From: Bacteroidia bacterium
GTDB lineage: Bacteria > Bacteroidota > Bacteroidia > Bacteroidales > UBA7960
Reading direction: 5' to 3'
NCBI GenBank assembly: GCA_007695305.1
Contig: REEA01000121.1
Coordinates: 1 to 36,576 of the forward strand
DNA: 36,576 nucleotides
The notes under the pieces were generated by a model. That model was not told where the DNA came from and did no database searches. It saw only the letters and a program-made list of their open reading frames with translations. Shown here piece after piece: positions 9,071-20,737 of the stretch. Numbering within the stretch: the stretch's first letter is position 1; every line of letters begins with the position of its first letter. Position numbers and translations under genes: made by a program.

Positions 9071-9182
9071 ACTATCATTGATTTAGGGAATACAAAAAAA
9101 CACATTTTTCCCGTGTTCCCCAAATCCAATTGAATACTCACGCCGGATATCTTTCCATGTTTATTGTATGACAACATTTTCC

Positions 9183-9190
9183 TACCTTTG
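9183..9190 (+). promoter_or_regulatory. Promoter of ychF (TACCTTTG)
   Basis: TACCTTTGCGCC matches the Bacteroidota -7 element and initiation region; a TATTG lies 17 nt upstream as a weak -33. Transcription would start near 9196. The in-frame ATG at 9164 would then not be on the message, which favours the ATG at 9212 as the ychF start. Confidence 0.65.
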
Positions 9191-9211
9191 CGCCACCAAA
9201 ATTTTCAAGAT

Positions 9212-10297
9212 ATGGCTTTAAATTGTGGCATTATAGGAATTGCTGGCTGCGGCAAAACCACACTGTTCAACGCATTGTCCCGCGGGCGGGGTTCGGGGTC
9301 ACAAATGCCCGGACGAACCAACCTGGGGCAGATTGAAGTGCCTGACCCCCGCCTGGAAGCTATTGCAGCTATCGTGAAGCCGGCTAAAACAGTGCCCACA
9401 AGCCTGGAAATAGTGGATATCCCAGGTCTAACCAAAGGAGGCAGCAAGGTAAAAGGAGGAAACCAATTCCTGGCCGACATAAGGCAATGTGATGCCATCA
9501 TTCATGTGCTGCGTTGTTTCGACGACGACACAGTACCACACATGGAAGGCTCCGTTAATCCGCTGCGCGACAAGGAAATCGTTGACCTGGAGCTCATCAC
9601 CAGCGACTGGGAAACGGTTGACAAAAAGCGAAGCCGCCTGCAAAAAGTAGCCGCCGTTGGTGACAAGGACGCGAAAAGGGGAACAGACGTGCTGACAGCC
9701 CTCATCGAACACCTGGAAAACGGGGAGCCTGCGAGCACATTCGAAATTCATGAGCTGGACCGGAAGTTCATGGACGACTGTTATCTCCTGACCGTGAAAC
9801 CGGTTATCTATGTTTGTAATGTTGATGAAGCTTCGGCGCTCAATGGCAATCGACATACCGATGCCGTTCGCCCGGTAATAGAGGCCGAAAAAAGGGAAAT
9901 ACTGATCGCCGCGGCACTGGCAGAGTCGGAAATTGCAAGCCTCGACGATGAAGCTGACCGACAGGAGTTCCTGAAAGACATGGGTTTGACCGAACCCGCT
10001 GTCAACAAGCTCATTCGCGCTGCATACAAAACACTGAAGCTGCAAACATTTTTTACCTTCGGACCGAAAGAAACCAGGGCATGGACCATCCGCGAAGGAA
10101 CACCCGCACCCAAAGCAGCAGGCACCATTCATTCCGACATGGAACGGGGGTTTATACGTGCAGAAGTGATGAAGTCATCCGATTTCCTGGAGCTGGGATC
10201 GGAGCACGCGTGCAAACAGGCCGGAAAATTCAATATCGAAGGGAAAAATTATATTGTTCAGGATGGCGACATCTTTCACATTCGGTTTAACGTGTAA
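9212..10297 (+). CDS. ychF: Redox-regulated P-loop ATPase YchF (Obg family)
   Basis: YchF belongs to the Obg group of TRAFAC P-loop proteins but prefers ATP; it associates with ribosomes and stress responses. From the ATG at 9212 the product is 361 residues. It has the P-loop GIAGCGKTTLFNAL at its N-terminus, the DIPGL switch II motif (DIPGLTKGG), and NVDE in place of the usual NKxD nucleotide-specificity motif. The last feature is typical of YchF. The C-terminal TGS-like domain includes QTFFTFGPKETRAW. Length matches the usual 360-365 residues. The longer frame from 9164 adds 16 non-conserved residues and would begin upstream of the promoter. The gene converges on the SRPBCC gene. Confidence 0.93.
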   Translation: MALNCGIIGIAGCGKTTLFNALSRGRGSGSQMPGRTNLGQIEVPDPRLEAIAAIVKPAKTVPTSLEIVDIPGLTKGGSKVKGGNQFLADIRQCDAIIHVLRCFDDDTVPHMEGSVNPLRDKEIVDLELITSDWETVDKKRSRLQKVAAVGDKDAKRGTDVLTALIEHLENGEPASTFEIHELDRKFMDDCYLLTVKPVIYVCNVDEASALNGNRHTDAVRPVIEAEKREILIAAALAESEIASLDDEADRQEFLKDMGLTEPAVNKLIRAAYKTLKLQTFFTFGPKETRAWTIREGTPAPKAAGTIHSDMERGFIRAEVMKSSDFLELGSEHACKQAGKFNIEGKNYIVQDGDIFHIRFNV

Positions 10298-10343
10298 CAC
10301 GTTAAAAACCGGTACTTTGTGAACCTCCGGCGACAGGCAAAGC

Positions 10344-10721
10344 CTATTTCTCAAAAAAATCACGCAGGGATTCAAGATAGGACTCTTTCCAGCCTGCCAA
10401 CATGTTCTCGTAGGCCTCGTCAGGGACCCCCGAATGTTCTATCCTGATATGGGTATGCGCCTTGTCCGGAAACAACTCGATAAAAACCTCCGAACGGTGT
10501 TCCTCTCCAAAAAACCAGTATTGCCGCAGCGATTTATTGGTTTCAAAAGCCACGTTTTCACCCACAATGGCACCATCCAGGATGGAAAAGGATGATCCGG
10601 GCACCTCGCTCATAACAGCAGGCTCGCCACTCCAAAGCTCAATGGTGAAAGGGTTCGTCAATGCCCGGTACACCTCTTCAGGGCTTCCCTTGATCTTACC
10701 AGTTAATTTGATGGTCTTCAT
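10344..10721 (-). CDS. SRPBCC/AHSA1-type START-like domain protein
   Basis: A 125-residue single-domain protein of the helix-grip SRPBCC superfamily. Typical marks are the early SPEEVYRALTNPFTIELWSG segment, the central WFFGEEH strand and the final helix with AGWKESYLESLRDFF. The ligand is unknown; such domains bind hydrophobic small molecules or act as Hsp90-activator-like folds. The ATG at 10721 is chosen because MKTIKLTGKI begins the fold; the longer start at 10754 would add low-complexity residues and overlap the preceding gene. It begins 5 nt after the stop of the large dehydrogenase gene and is probably cotranscribed with it. Confidence 0.8.
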   Translation of the reverse strand: MKTIKLTGKIKGSPEEVYRALTNPFTIELWSGEPAVMSEVPGSSFSILDGAIVGENVAFETNKSLRQYWFFGEEHRSEVFIELFPDKAHTHIRIEHSGVPDEAYENMLAGWKESYLESLRDFFEK

Positions 10722-10725
10722 ATCA

Positions 10726-13689
10726 TTATTGTTTTTGATGTTGATGATTGTCATGTTTCAGACAATCAAACAGAACCTCTGCGGGATGAAACGCTTGCCG
10801 GCCCGTTCCATCAAATATTTGATGCCTGCAGCTTGTGCCGGAGGCAGCAATAATTGCCCCTGACTCTGCTTGCCTGATGGCAGGAAACAACGCTAACTCC
10901 CCGATTTTCATGCTCAGGGCATACTTGTCCTTCTCATACCCGAAAGAACCCGCCATGCCACAACAGCCGCAATCGATCGGCCTGACTTCATTATTTACAG
11001 GGACGGACAACATCTTCACAGTGGCATTGACCGACGACAACGCTTTTTGGTGACAATGGCCATGCACATATATTTTGCGCGGTTTGTCGCTGAAAGCAGC
11101 CCTGTCTATCTGTCCCGCATCAAACTGCCCGGCGATAAATTCATCAATGGTATAAACATGTTTGGCAAGCTCTTTAGCCGCCTCCATATGTTTGCCCCTG
11201 GTGAGCAATAAATACTCATCGCGAAAGCTTAAAACAGCAGAGGGCTCAACACCAACAAGCGGGCTGTTTTGATTAACAACTGTGGAAAAAATGGTGACAT
11301 TTTGCTCAACAACACGGCTTGCTTTTTTCAACAAGCCTTTGGAAAGTTGTGTTCTGCCACTTTCTGCGTGTCCGGTAAAAAGCACCCTGTATCCCAGGTG
11401 GTGAAGCAACAGGCATGTTTTGATACCGGCCAGGGTGTCATTGTAATTGGTAAACTCATCACAGAACAGATAGACCTGCTTGCTGCCGTTCAGCTTTTGA
11501 TTAAGTCCGTTTAAATGTTTTGCCGCCCATTGTCTGAGGGTTTCCTTTTGGAGTTTAGGCAGCGACCTTTCCGGTGCAAAGCCGAGAATTTTTTTTACAA
11601 TTGGAGAGACATACCGGTTTGTCACAGACCAGTTATACAAGCCCGGTGCCGTGCTCCCCAGCTTGTTGAGGGCTGCATAGGCGCCTGTGATCCTGGCTCC
11701 GGCAGGGGTTCCATTGGCGTCATAATAATGCTGAAGCACCTCCGCTTTGTATTTGCCAACATCCACGTTGGATGGGCATTCAGCCTTACAACCTTTACAC
11801 GACAAGCACAGATCGAGGATATCAATGATCTCTTTATGATCGAAGGGGTTCTGTTTTGTGGAATTGGTGATAAATTCCCTGAGGAGGTTGGCTCTTCCGC
11901 GGGTGGTGTCGTATTCATCGAGGGTTGCCTGGTAAGATGGGCACATGACGCCTCCTGCCTGGTGTGGCTTTCTGCAGTCGCCGGAGCCGTTGCATTGCTC
12001 CACGGCCCTGAGAAAACCCATGGTTTGATCAAAGCTGAAATAGGTTTTCAGCTTTTTTTCCGGTTTCCCGGCTGTGTAGCGCAAGGATGTTTTGATGGAA
12101 GGGGTATTGGTAATTTTCCCGGGGTTCAGCAGATCATCGGGGTCCCATGTTTTTTTCACCTGTTGAAACAAGGCATAACAGGTTTCTCCAAGCACCATGG
12201 GGATGAACTCACCGCGAAGCCTGCCGTCGCCGTGTTCGCCACTGAGGGAGCCCTTGTATTTTTTCACCAGTTGTGCCATTCCTTCTGCCACCTGGTGAAA
12301 GCGCTCAACATCCGTGCGGTTTTTGAGGTTTAACACCGGCCGCAGGTGCAGCTCCCCGGTGCCGATATGGGCATAATATACACATTCAAGGTTGAGCTTG
12401 TGAAGCAATGCCTGCACTTCTTTAATAAATGCCGGCAGATGCTCAACATATACTGCCGCGTCTTCAATCACAGCTACAGGCTTGGCATCACCAGGCACAT
12501 TGGATAACAAACCCAGGCCTGCTTTCCGAAGATTCCACACCTTGTTGATATCTTCTCCGAATATCAGGGGGTAATGGTACCCCAGGTTGTTTTCCCGCAT
12601 ATATGCTTCCATTTTCGCGGCCTGCTCCACAACCTGTTCTTTGACATTAAAGGCAAATTCAACAACCAGTATGGCTCCGGGATCTCCTTTGAGAAAAAAG
12701 CGGTTTTTTGCCTGTTGAATATTGGTTTTTGTACACTCCAGGATGTGGTTATCTATGAGTTCAACCGCCACGGGACCAAACCGGAGGGCTGCCAGGTTGG
12801 CCTGCAAGGCTTCTTCGATGCTGTCCACATGCACGCACACCAACGCCTTTTCAGGAGGAGGCAAAGGCACCAGGTTCAGCTTGATGGTGGTATACAAAGC
12901 AAGGGTGCCTTCGGCGCCACAAAGCATCCGCGACAAATTGAAGGGTTCGTTGCCATCAAAAAGCGCTGTATCCATGAGCAGATCCAATGCGTAACCCGTG
13001 TTTCTTCTTTTTATCCGCGGGTCGGGGAAATGGTCCCGGATAGCCTTTTTATTGGTGGGATTGGACAGCATTTCAAAAAGCTGGCTGTAAATCCGGTTCT
13101 CCAGCTTGCTCCCCACGCATTTCTGGCGGAACGATTCTTTGTCCATAGGACCGAATGTCACCATTGAACCATCTGTCAGCAAGGCTTCTATTTCCAGTGT
13201 ATGATCGCGGGTGCTTCCATATACCAGTGAATGGGAGCCGCAAGAGTTGTTGGCGACCATGCCACCGATCATACAACGGTTGCCGGTGGAGGTTTCCGGG
13301 CCAAAAAACAAGCCGTGCGGTTCAAGGAAACGGTTCAGGTCGTCGAGGATCACTCCCGGCTGCACCTTTACCCATTTTTCTTCGGGATTAAATTCCAGGA
13401 TCCTGTTCATGTGGCGGGAGAAGTCAACCACCAGGCCATGGCCCACCACCTGCCCGGCAAGTGAGGTACCGGCGGTACGCGGAACGATGGGTAGTTTGTG
13501 CTGCTTGCAAAAGGCAAGTATGGTTTTCAAATCATCCACATGGGCCGGTCGGCACACTGCAGCAGGCAGTTCCCTGAAAACCGATGCATCGGTGGCATAC
13601 AGCAGCCGCCACGACATGTCGTAAAACAGCTCACCATCCAGCGATGAAGCCAGGTTCGCAAAAGGAAATGCCTTGCCGGGATTGGTCAT
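10726..13689 (-). CDS. FAD/Fe-S D-2-hydroxyacid dehydrogenase (YdiJ-like, probable D-2-hydroxyglutarate dehydrogenase)
   Basis: This 987-residue fusion joins a GlcD-type flavin dehydrogenase to a GlpC-like iron-sulfur half. The FAD-binding PCMH domain (about residues 45-270) includes PRTAGTSLAGQVVG and MIGGMVANNSCGSHS. The FAD-linked oxidase C-terminal domain contains YYAHIGTGELHLRP and SGEHGDG. Cys-rich motifs follow near 565 (CNGSGDC) and 627-641 (CLSCKGCKAECP), then C-terminal CCG domains with HGHCHQKAL and DCGCCGMAGSFGYE (about 905). The layout and length match E. coli YdiJ and Pseudomonas D-2-hydroxyglutarate dehydrogenase; D-lactate dehydrogenase is the alternative. The upstream gene encodes a DUF1338/HglS enzyme whose product is D-2-hydroxyglutarate and ends only 20 nt away, which supports that substrate. 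Electrons probably go to the quinone pool or an electron-transfer protein (inference). Confidence 0.85.
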   Translation of the reverse strand: MTNPGKAFPFANLASSLDGELFYDMSWRLLYATDASVFRELPAAVCRPAHVDDLKTILAFCKQHKLPIVPRTAGTSLAGQVVGHGLVVDFSRHMNRILEFNPEEKWVKVQPGVILDDLNRFLEPHGLFFGPETSTGNRCMIGGMVANNSCGSHSLVYGSTRDHTLEIEALLTDGSMVTFGPMDKESFRQKCVGSKLENRIYSQLFEMLSNPTNKKAIRDHFPDPRIKRRNTGYALDLLMDTALFDGNEPFNLSRMLCGAEGTLALYTTIKLNLVPLPPPEKALVCVHVDSIEEALQANLAALRFGPVAVELIDNHILECTKTNIQQAKNRFFLKGDPGAILVVEFAFNVKEQVVEQAAKMEAYMRENNLGYHYPLIFGEDINKVWNLRKAGLGLLSNVPGDAKPVAVIEDAAVYVEHLPAFIKEVQALLHKLNLECVYYAHIGTGELHLRPVLNLKNRTDVERFHQVAEGMAQLVKKYKGSLSGEHGDGRLRGEFIPMVLGETCYALFQQVKKTWDPDDLLNPGKITNTPSIKTSLRYTAGKPEKKLKTYFSFDQTMGFLRAVEQCNGSGDCRKPHQAGGVMCPSYQATLDEYDTTRGRANLLREFITNSTKQNPFDHKEIIDILDLCLSCKGCKAECPSNVDVGKYKAEVLQHYYDANGTPAGARITGAYAALNKLGSTAPGLYNWSVTNRYVSPIVKKILGFAPERSLPKLQKETLRQWAAKHLNGLNQKLNGSKQVYLFCDEFTNYNDTLAGIKTCLLLHHLGYRVLFTGHAESGRTQLSKGLLKKASRVVEQNVTIFSTVVNQNSPLVGVEPSAVLSFRDEYLLLTRGKHMEAAKELAKHVYTIDEFIAGQFDAGQIDRAAFSDKPRKIYVHGHCHQKALSSVNATVKMLSVPVNNEVRPIDCGCCGMAGSFGYEKDKYALSMKIGELALFPAIRQAESGAIIAASGTSCRHQIFDGTGRQAFHPAEVLFDCLKHDNHQHQKQ

Positions 13690-13709
13690 ACTACTGCCAT
13701 TGACAACGG

Positions 13710-14531
13710 TTACATTGCATCTTCCTGGCGGTAATAATTGGTGCTCTCGAAGATCTTATCTGCATTGGCGGCTTTGAACCCCTGGTAGAAATTACCGTCG
13801 TGATCGCGGTACCTGAGGGTAAACTCATAAAAACAGGAAGGGATTTCAAACACCCCATCGCTGAAGGTGATGGGTCGGGTTTGGGCGATGGTGGCCGACT
13901 GCTCCAGCAGTTCTTCCGGGGCACCATAGATTTCGTTGCCCGACGACGCATTCATTTTGTAGCCGTTCTTCTTAACGAAGGCATTGACGTCCTGAAGCCG
14001 CTGAAAGTTCCTGAGGGCGTTAACATGAATGGCGAAATGGTTGGCCCGGTAGCCGTAAACCATCGTCCAGGCTGCATATTCACTTTCTTCGCGTAAAGCA
14101 TTGTAGGTGGCGAATGGAATCTGACCCCACAAGCTGCCTTTATAAACCACCCCCGGATCATCATATACTTCCCCGGGAAGGCTGTCCAGCTTCTCCATAA
14201 CAGTTTTCTGCAAAGAATCACTGAATTGTTCCAAAAGCAACTCACTGATAAAAACCTTTGGGGCATTGGGATCGGTGGTGTGTTCAAAATGTCTTCCGAA
14301 AAGACGTTTTATCTTGAAATCATACTCTCCGCGTGCTTCGTATCCGTTGTCGGTAAATATCCTGGCAATCCGCTCGATACTCACCCTTGGGTCATTGAAT
14401 GTGCGCAGCGCGATATGGTCATGAACCACGTTTTCGCCCGATGCCACAAAAAGATCATGAATCTTTTTAACCGATTCATTTTGTGTGCTGTAATCAATCC
14501 AGAAACGATTGAATATTTCTTCAACTTTCAT
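13710..14531 (-). CDS. DUF1338 protein, probable 2-oxoadipate dioxygenase/decarboxylase (HglS-like)
   Basis: HglS-family enzymes are Fe(II)-dependent VOC-fold proteins that convert 2-oxoadipate to D-2-hydroxyglutarate with O2 and loss of CO2, in lysine breakdown. The 273-residue product has a plausible metal triad: His39 in HDHIALRTF, His165 in NHFAIHVN and Glu236 in CFYEFTLRY. Arg43, four residues after His39, is placed like the substrate-binding Arg of characterised HglS. It is much shorter than the Pseudomonas enzyme (about 460 residues), as is usual for Bacteroidota DUF1338 proteins. The ATG at 14531 is chosen because MKVEEIFNRFW starts the domain; a longer frame to 14789 runs into the preceding gene. 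Its product fits the flavoprotein encoded immediately downstream. Confidence 0.8.
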   Translation of the reverse strand: MKVEEIFNRFWIDYSTQNESVKKIHDLFVASGENVVHDHIALRTFNDPRVSIERIARIFTDNGYEARGEYDFKIKRLFGRHFEHTTDPNAPKVFISELLLEQFSDSLQKTVMEKLDSLPGEVYDDPGVVYKGSLWGQIPFATYNALREESEYAAWTMVYGYRANHFAIHVNALRNFQRLQDVNAFVKKNGYKMNASSGNEIYGAPEELLEQSATIAQTRPITFSDGVFEIPSCFYEFTLRYRDHDGNFYQGFKAANADKIFESTNYYRQEDAM

Positions 14532-14607
14532 GGTCAGATGATAATGGGTTAATAAATGTATAAAAGTACATATTTTTATTTGAATTCTGAAGGGGGTGGT
14601 GCATATC

Positions 14608-15693
14608 CTACCTGCCAATATATGCCGGTGCAGGCCTTGAATAGGGCCCCATAAGTCTGAATCCGGCCAGAACGGGGTTGTGATCGGTATGTTGAAAGTC
14701 CAGATGAACCCCTTCCACATAAACCGTTTGTACATTGGGGGAGTGGATAAAGAAGTCGATGAGGGTGGTTTTTGTACTTGCCGGTTCATATGGAGTTACA
14801 GCCCGCCGGTTTGTAGGCACGGCAGGGTCATAAACAAAATACCAGTCGGGCATGTAGTTTTCACTGATATAAAACACATCCTGATCATCAAAAATATTGA
14901 AATAAAACTCAGGTTCAAATCCGGGAGGACACTGGTTAAAGTCACCGCCGGCAATTACATAATTGCCTTTGCGGTATTCCTCCAGCATGAGGTCTTTCAG
15001 GTATTGCATCTGCAGGTTCCGCAAGCTTCCGTCATCAAATGCGGAGTTATGGGTGTTGATCACCACCAGCTCCTTGCCGTTTGTAAGCGGGTATCTGCTC
15101 AAAAGGAAGCACCTTTGCAGGCTGAACAGCCTTTCCGGCCAGGGATAATTGCCTGGGAAGCTGACCCTGGTGACCGTGTTGGGAACGGTCGTGCTGCTGG
15201 TAACCAGTCCGGATGTAACCCTGCCCATTGGGGCATGCCAGGGGACCGGCACAAACCGCACATCATAGTTTTTTCCAAATACATGGCTGAACTCCGGCAG
15301 TACCGATTCCAGGCTGTCGAACATATTGATATAATAAGACCTGCGGGATTTCCGGTCCACTTCCTGCAACAGCATAATGTCGATATCCCTGTGTTTTTCC
15401 AGGAATGTCAACAACGCGGACAGGTTTTCCAGGGTGCGCTCGTGGCTGGTGCGCATCTGGCTTCCGCCGTCATAGAAAAAGTCCATGTCGTCGCCCATGC
15501 CGGCATAGCCGAGATTCCAGGTCATGAGTGAAATGGTGGCTGTATCACTCAATATATCAGGGTTGTGGTTGTGATACACGATGATATGCTCTTCCGGTTC
15601 ATAATAGGTAATTTGTGCATACATGATGATCACCAGCAGTGCAACGGCCAGTGTCAACAATAGTATTCCGAATATTCTGAGTAATTTGCGCAT
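14608..15693 (-). CDS. Endonuclease/exonuclease/phosphatase-fold protein, membrane-anchored
   Basis: A 361-residue protein with an N-terminal hydrophobic segment (about residues 5-28, LLRIFGILLLTLAVALLVII) that should act as a signal anchor, placing the catalytic domain outside the inner membrane. The EEP fold is marked by SLMTWNLGYAGMGDDMDFF, the metal-binding Glu in MLLQEVDRKSRR, VVINTHNSA, AGGDFNQCPP and the terminal TDHNPVLAGFRL with the catalytic Asp-His pair. Relatives include DNases, inositol-phosphate phosphatases and sphingomyelinases, so the substrate cannot be assigned. It lies 76 nt upstream of the DUF1338 gene on the same strand and may be part of that transcription unit, although no metabolic link is evident. 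Confidence 0.85.
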   Translation of the reverse strand: MRKLLRIFGILLLTLAVALLVIIMYAQITYYEPEEHIIVYHNHNPDILSDTATISLMTWNLGYAGMGDDMDFFYDGGSQMRTSHERTLENLSALLTFLEKHRDIDIMLLQEVDRKSRRSYYINMFDSLESVLPEFSHVFGKNYDVRFVPVPWHAPMGRVTSGLVTSSTTVPNTVTRVSFPGNYPWPERLFSLQRCFLLSRYPLTNGKELVVINTHNSAFDDGSLRNLQMQYLKDLMLEEYRKGNYVIAGGDFNQCPPGFEPEFYFNIFDDQDVFYISENYMPDWYFVYDPAVPTNRRAVTPYEPASTKTTLIDFFIHSPNVQTVYVEGVHLDFQHTDHNPVLAGFRLMGPYSRPAPAYIGR

Positions 15694-15836
15694 TGCCGGT
15701 TACATTGATGGTTCAAATATAGTATTTTAAACGCATTTTCAAACAAAAAAGATATACCGGCTTCTTTCTTTTTGTTTATCTTCGTGAACCGGCCGGTTTT
15801 CACCTGCCTGGTGGTTTATCCATACAGACATCAGCT

Positions 15837-19462
<3,626 letters not shown>

Positions 19463-19489
19463 CACATTGTGTATTTGGGGTTAATGGTA

Positions 19490-19516
19490 TAACCTGCATT
19501 ATTCAAAATGCAGGTT
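19490..19516. promoter_or_regulatory. Hairpin between DUF6048 gene and usp
   Basis: AACCTGCAT (19491-19499) and ATGCAGGTT (19508-19516) form a 9-bp stem with an 8-nt loop. It may act as a terminator or processing site for the DUF6452-DUF6048 unit that ends at 19575 on the minus strand, but on that strand it lacks a good T tract. The 15-mer TAACCTGCATTATTC (19490-19504) occurs in reverse complement at 43-57. Confidence 0.4.
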
Positions 19517-19574
19517 AAAAAATGTTCTACAAGTTATAAAAAAAAGTTGTGCCAGCAAAAAAAAGATATGTTTT

Positions 19575-20228
19575 TCAGCGAAGTGGAATGCGGTACATGA
19601 TTTGATAATGCAGCAACAGGGCTGTTGATCCGTTTGTTTTGCCAAAACCACTGATAAAATAGGGTTCCATATCAGCATCCCGCGTACGGCTGATCAACAA
19701 ATGGCCCCTCAAACTCCATCCCACAAAAATATTATTCCACAATTCCGTTTTCAGGCCAAAACCCGCTTCCAGCCAGTGAGCACGGTATTTTTCGGGATCC
19801 ACAGAGGTCTCATAGTCTCCCCAATATGTATCAGATATAATGATAAATGGCGATTCATGTTGCATCCAGCCAAATCCATACCTGACAGAAAGCAACAAAA
19901 CATCATGTATGCTCTGCGGGTTCCTTTCCAAAATATTAAAATCACTTCCTAAACGGAAAAAATTACCACTTGCCTTGTAGCGATGGGTTTCCTTTTCCAC
20001 ATCAACATGTAACAAGCCAAACTCAGCCGCAGCAAAGAATCCCCGTCGCCATTCAACATCGGCGGAAACCTCACTCATCATGACCTCCGGTTCAACGAAC
20101 CTGCGGGCAAAACCGCCCACATCCAAACCGATGCGTAAGGCCGGCCGGAAAAGGGTATCCGAAGAACCCTGTACCTGCAGGCTAATTAATACCAATGGCA
20201 GGAGGAATATATATCTTATAATGTTCAT
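19575..20228 (-). CDS. DUF6048 family outer-membrane-like protein
   Basis: A 217-residue protein with an N-terminal signal peptide (about residues 1-21, IIRYIFLLPLVLISLQVQG). The rest alternates short aromatic-rich strands such as RRGFFAAAEFGLLHVDV and SVRYGFGWMQHESP, and ends in LLLHYQIMYRIPLR. That suggests a small outer-membrane beta-barrel. It resembles the Bacteroidota DUF6048 family, which is usually found beside DUF6452, as here; no function is known to me. Its start overlaps the end of the DUF6452 gene by 47 nt, and a later start would lose the signal peptide, so the two are probably translationally coupled. Confidence 0.72.
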   Translation of the reverse strand: MNIIRYIFLLPLVLISLQVQGSSDTLFRPALRIGLDVGGFARRFVEPEVMMSEVSADVEWRRGFFAAAEFGLLHVDVEKETHRYKASGNFFRLGSDFNILERNPQSIHDVLLLSVRYGFGWMQHESPFIIISDTYWGDYETSVDPEKYRAHWLEAGFGLKTELWNNIFVGWSLRGHLLISRTRDADMEPYFISGFGKTNGSTALLLHYQIMYRIPLR

Positions 20229-20700
20229 CCAATGAATTGGTTACATATGTAATGTTCTCAGAAACATGTTGAATATGGTTTGTTGTGTAAGCCACACCGG
20301 TAATCTCAAAAAACATGGTAAAGCCGCACTCCACGGACACAAAATGCGTTTCCCGCTTATAATTGAACCACAGGGTATCTTTCACATGATAAAAATCAAT
20401 GATAAAAGCACAGCTGTCGGCGTGCAAATTCAGGGGCAGTTCCAGCACAGACACCATACCCAGGTGTTCATACAAAGGGTTATCAGGGTCTTCAGGGGTA
20501 AATACCCGCAACGAGTCAATAACGGTCCAGGAGCTGTCATCCAGACCATACAGATAAAATCCCAGACGTAAATTATTGGCCGTTACTTCCTCACACACTT
20601 CATCGCCGGCGCATCCGAAAAACAAAAGCAGGCTGCCGGCAATCATCCAAAAGCGGACAATCAGCGCAAGCCTGCTGAAAAATGTACCTGTTGTTTGCAT
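20182..20700 (-). CDS. DUF6452 family lipoprotein
   Basis: A 172-residue protein with a type II signal peptide ending in LLLFFGC (lipobox Cys at about residue 30), so it is likely an exported lipoprotein. The mature start CAGDEVCEEVTANNLRLGFY matches the pattern of the Bacteroidota DUF6452 family, with a second Cys soon after the lipid-modified one and a beta-rich remainder. Function is unknown. It begins 37 nt after the TonB receptor stop on the same strand and overlaps the DUF6048 gene by 47 nt, so a three-gene unit under the cobalamin riboswitch is possible, though the pair usually occurs independently of such receptors. Confidence 0.75.
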   Translation of the reverse strand: MQTTGTFFSRLALIVRFWMIAGSLLLFFGCAGDEVCEEVTANNLRLGFYLYGLDDSSWTVIDSLRVFTPEDPDNPLYEHLGMVSVLELPLNLHADSCAFIIDFYHVKDTLWFNYKRETHFVSVECGFTMFFEITGVAYTTNHIQHVSENITYVTNSLDEHYKIYIPPAIGIN

Positions 20701-20737
20701 ACAGGCAAAATTAAGAAAAAAGAAAGATGCCCGTAAC

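Noticed and set aside
11515-12333. 272-codon plus-strand frame opposite the flavoprotein gene
   Set aside because: Antisense to the conserved FAD/Fe-S dehydrogenase; no motif seen.
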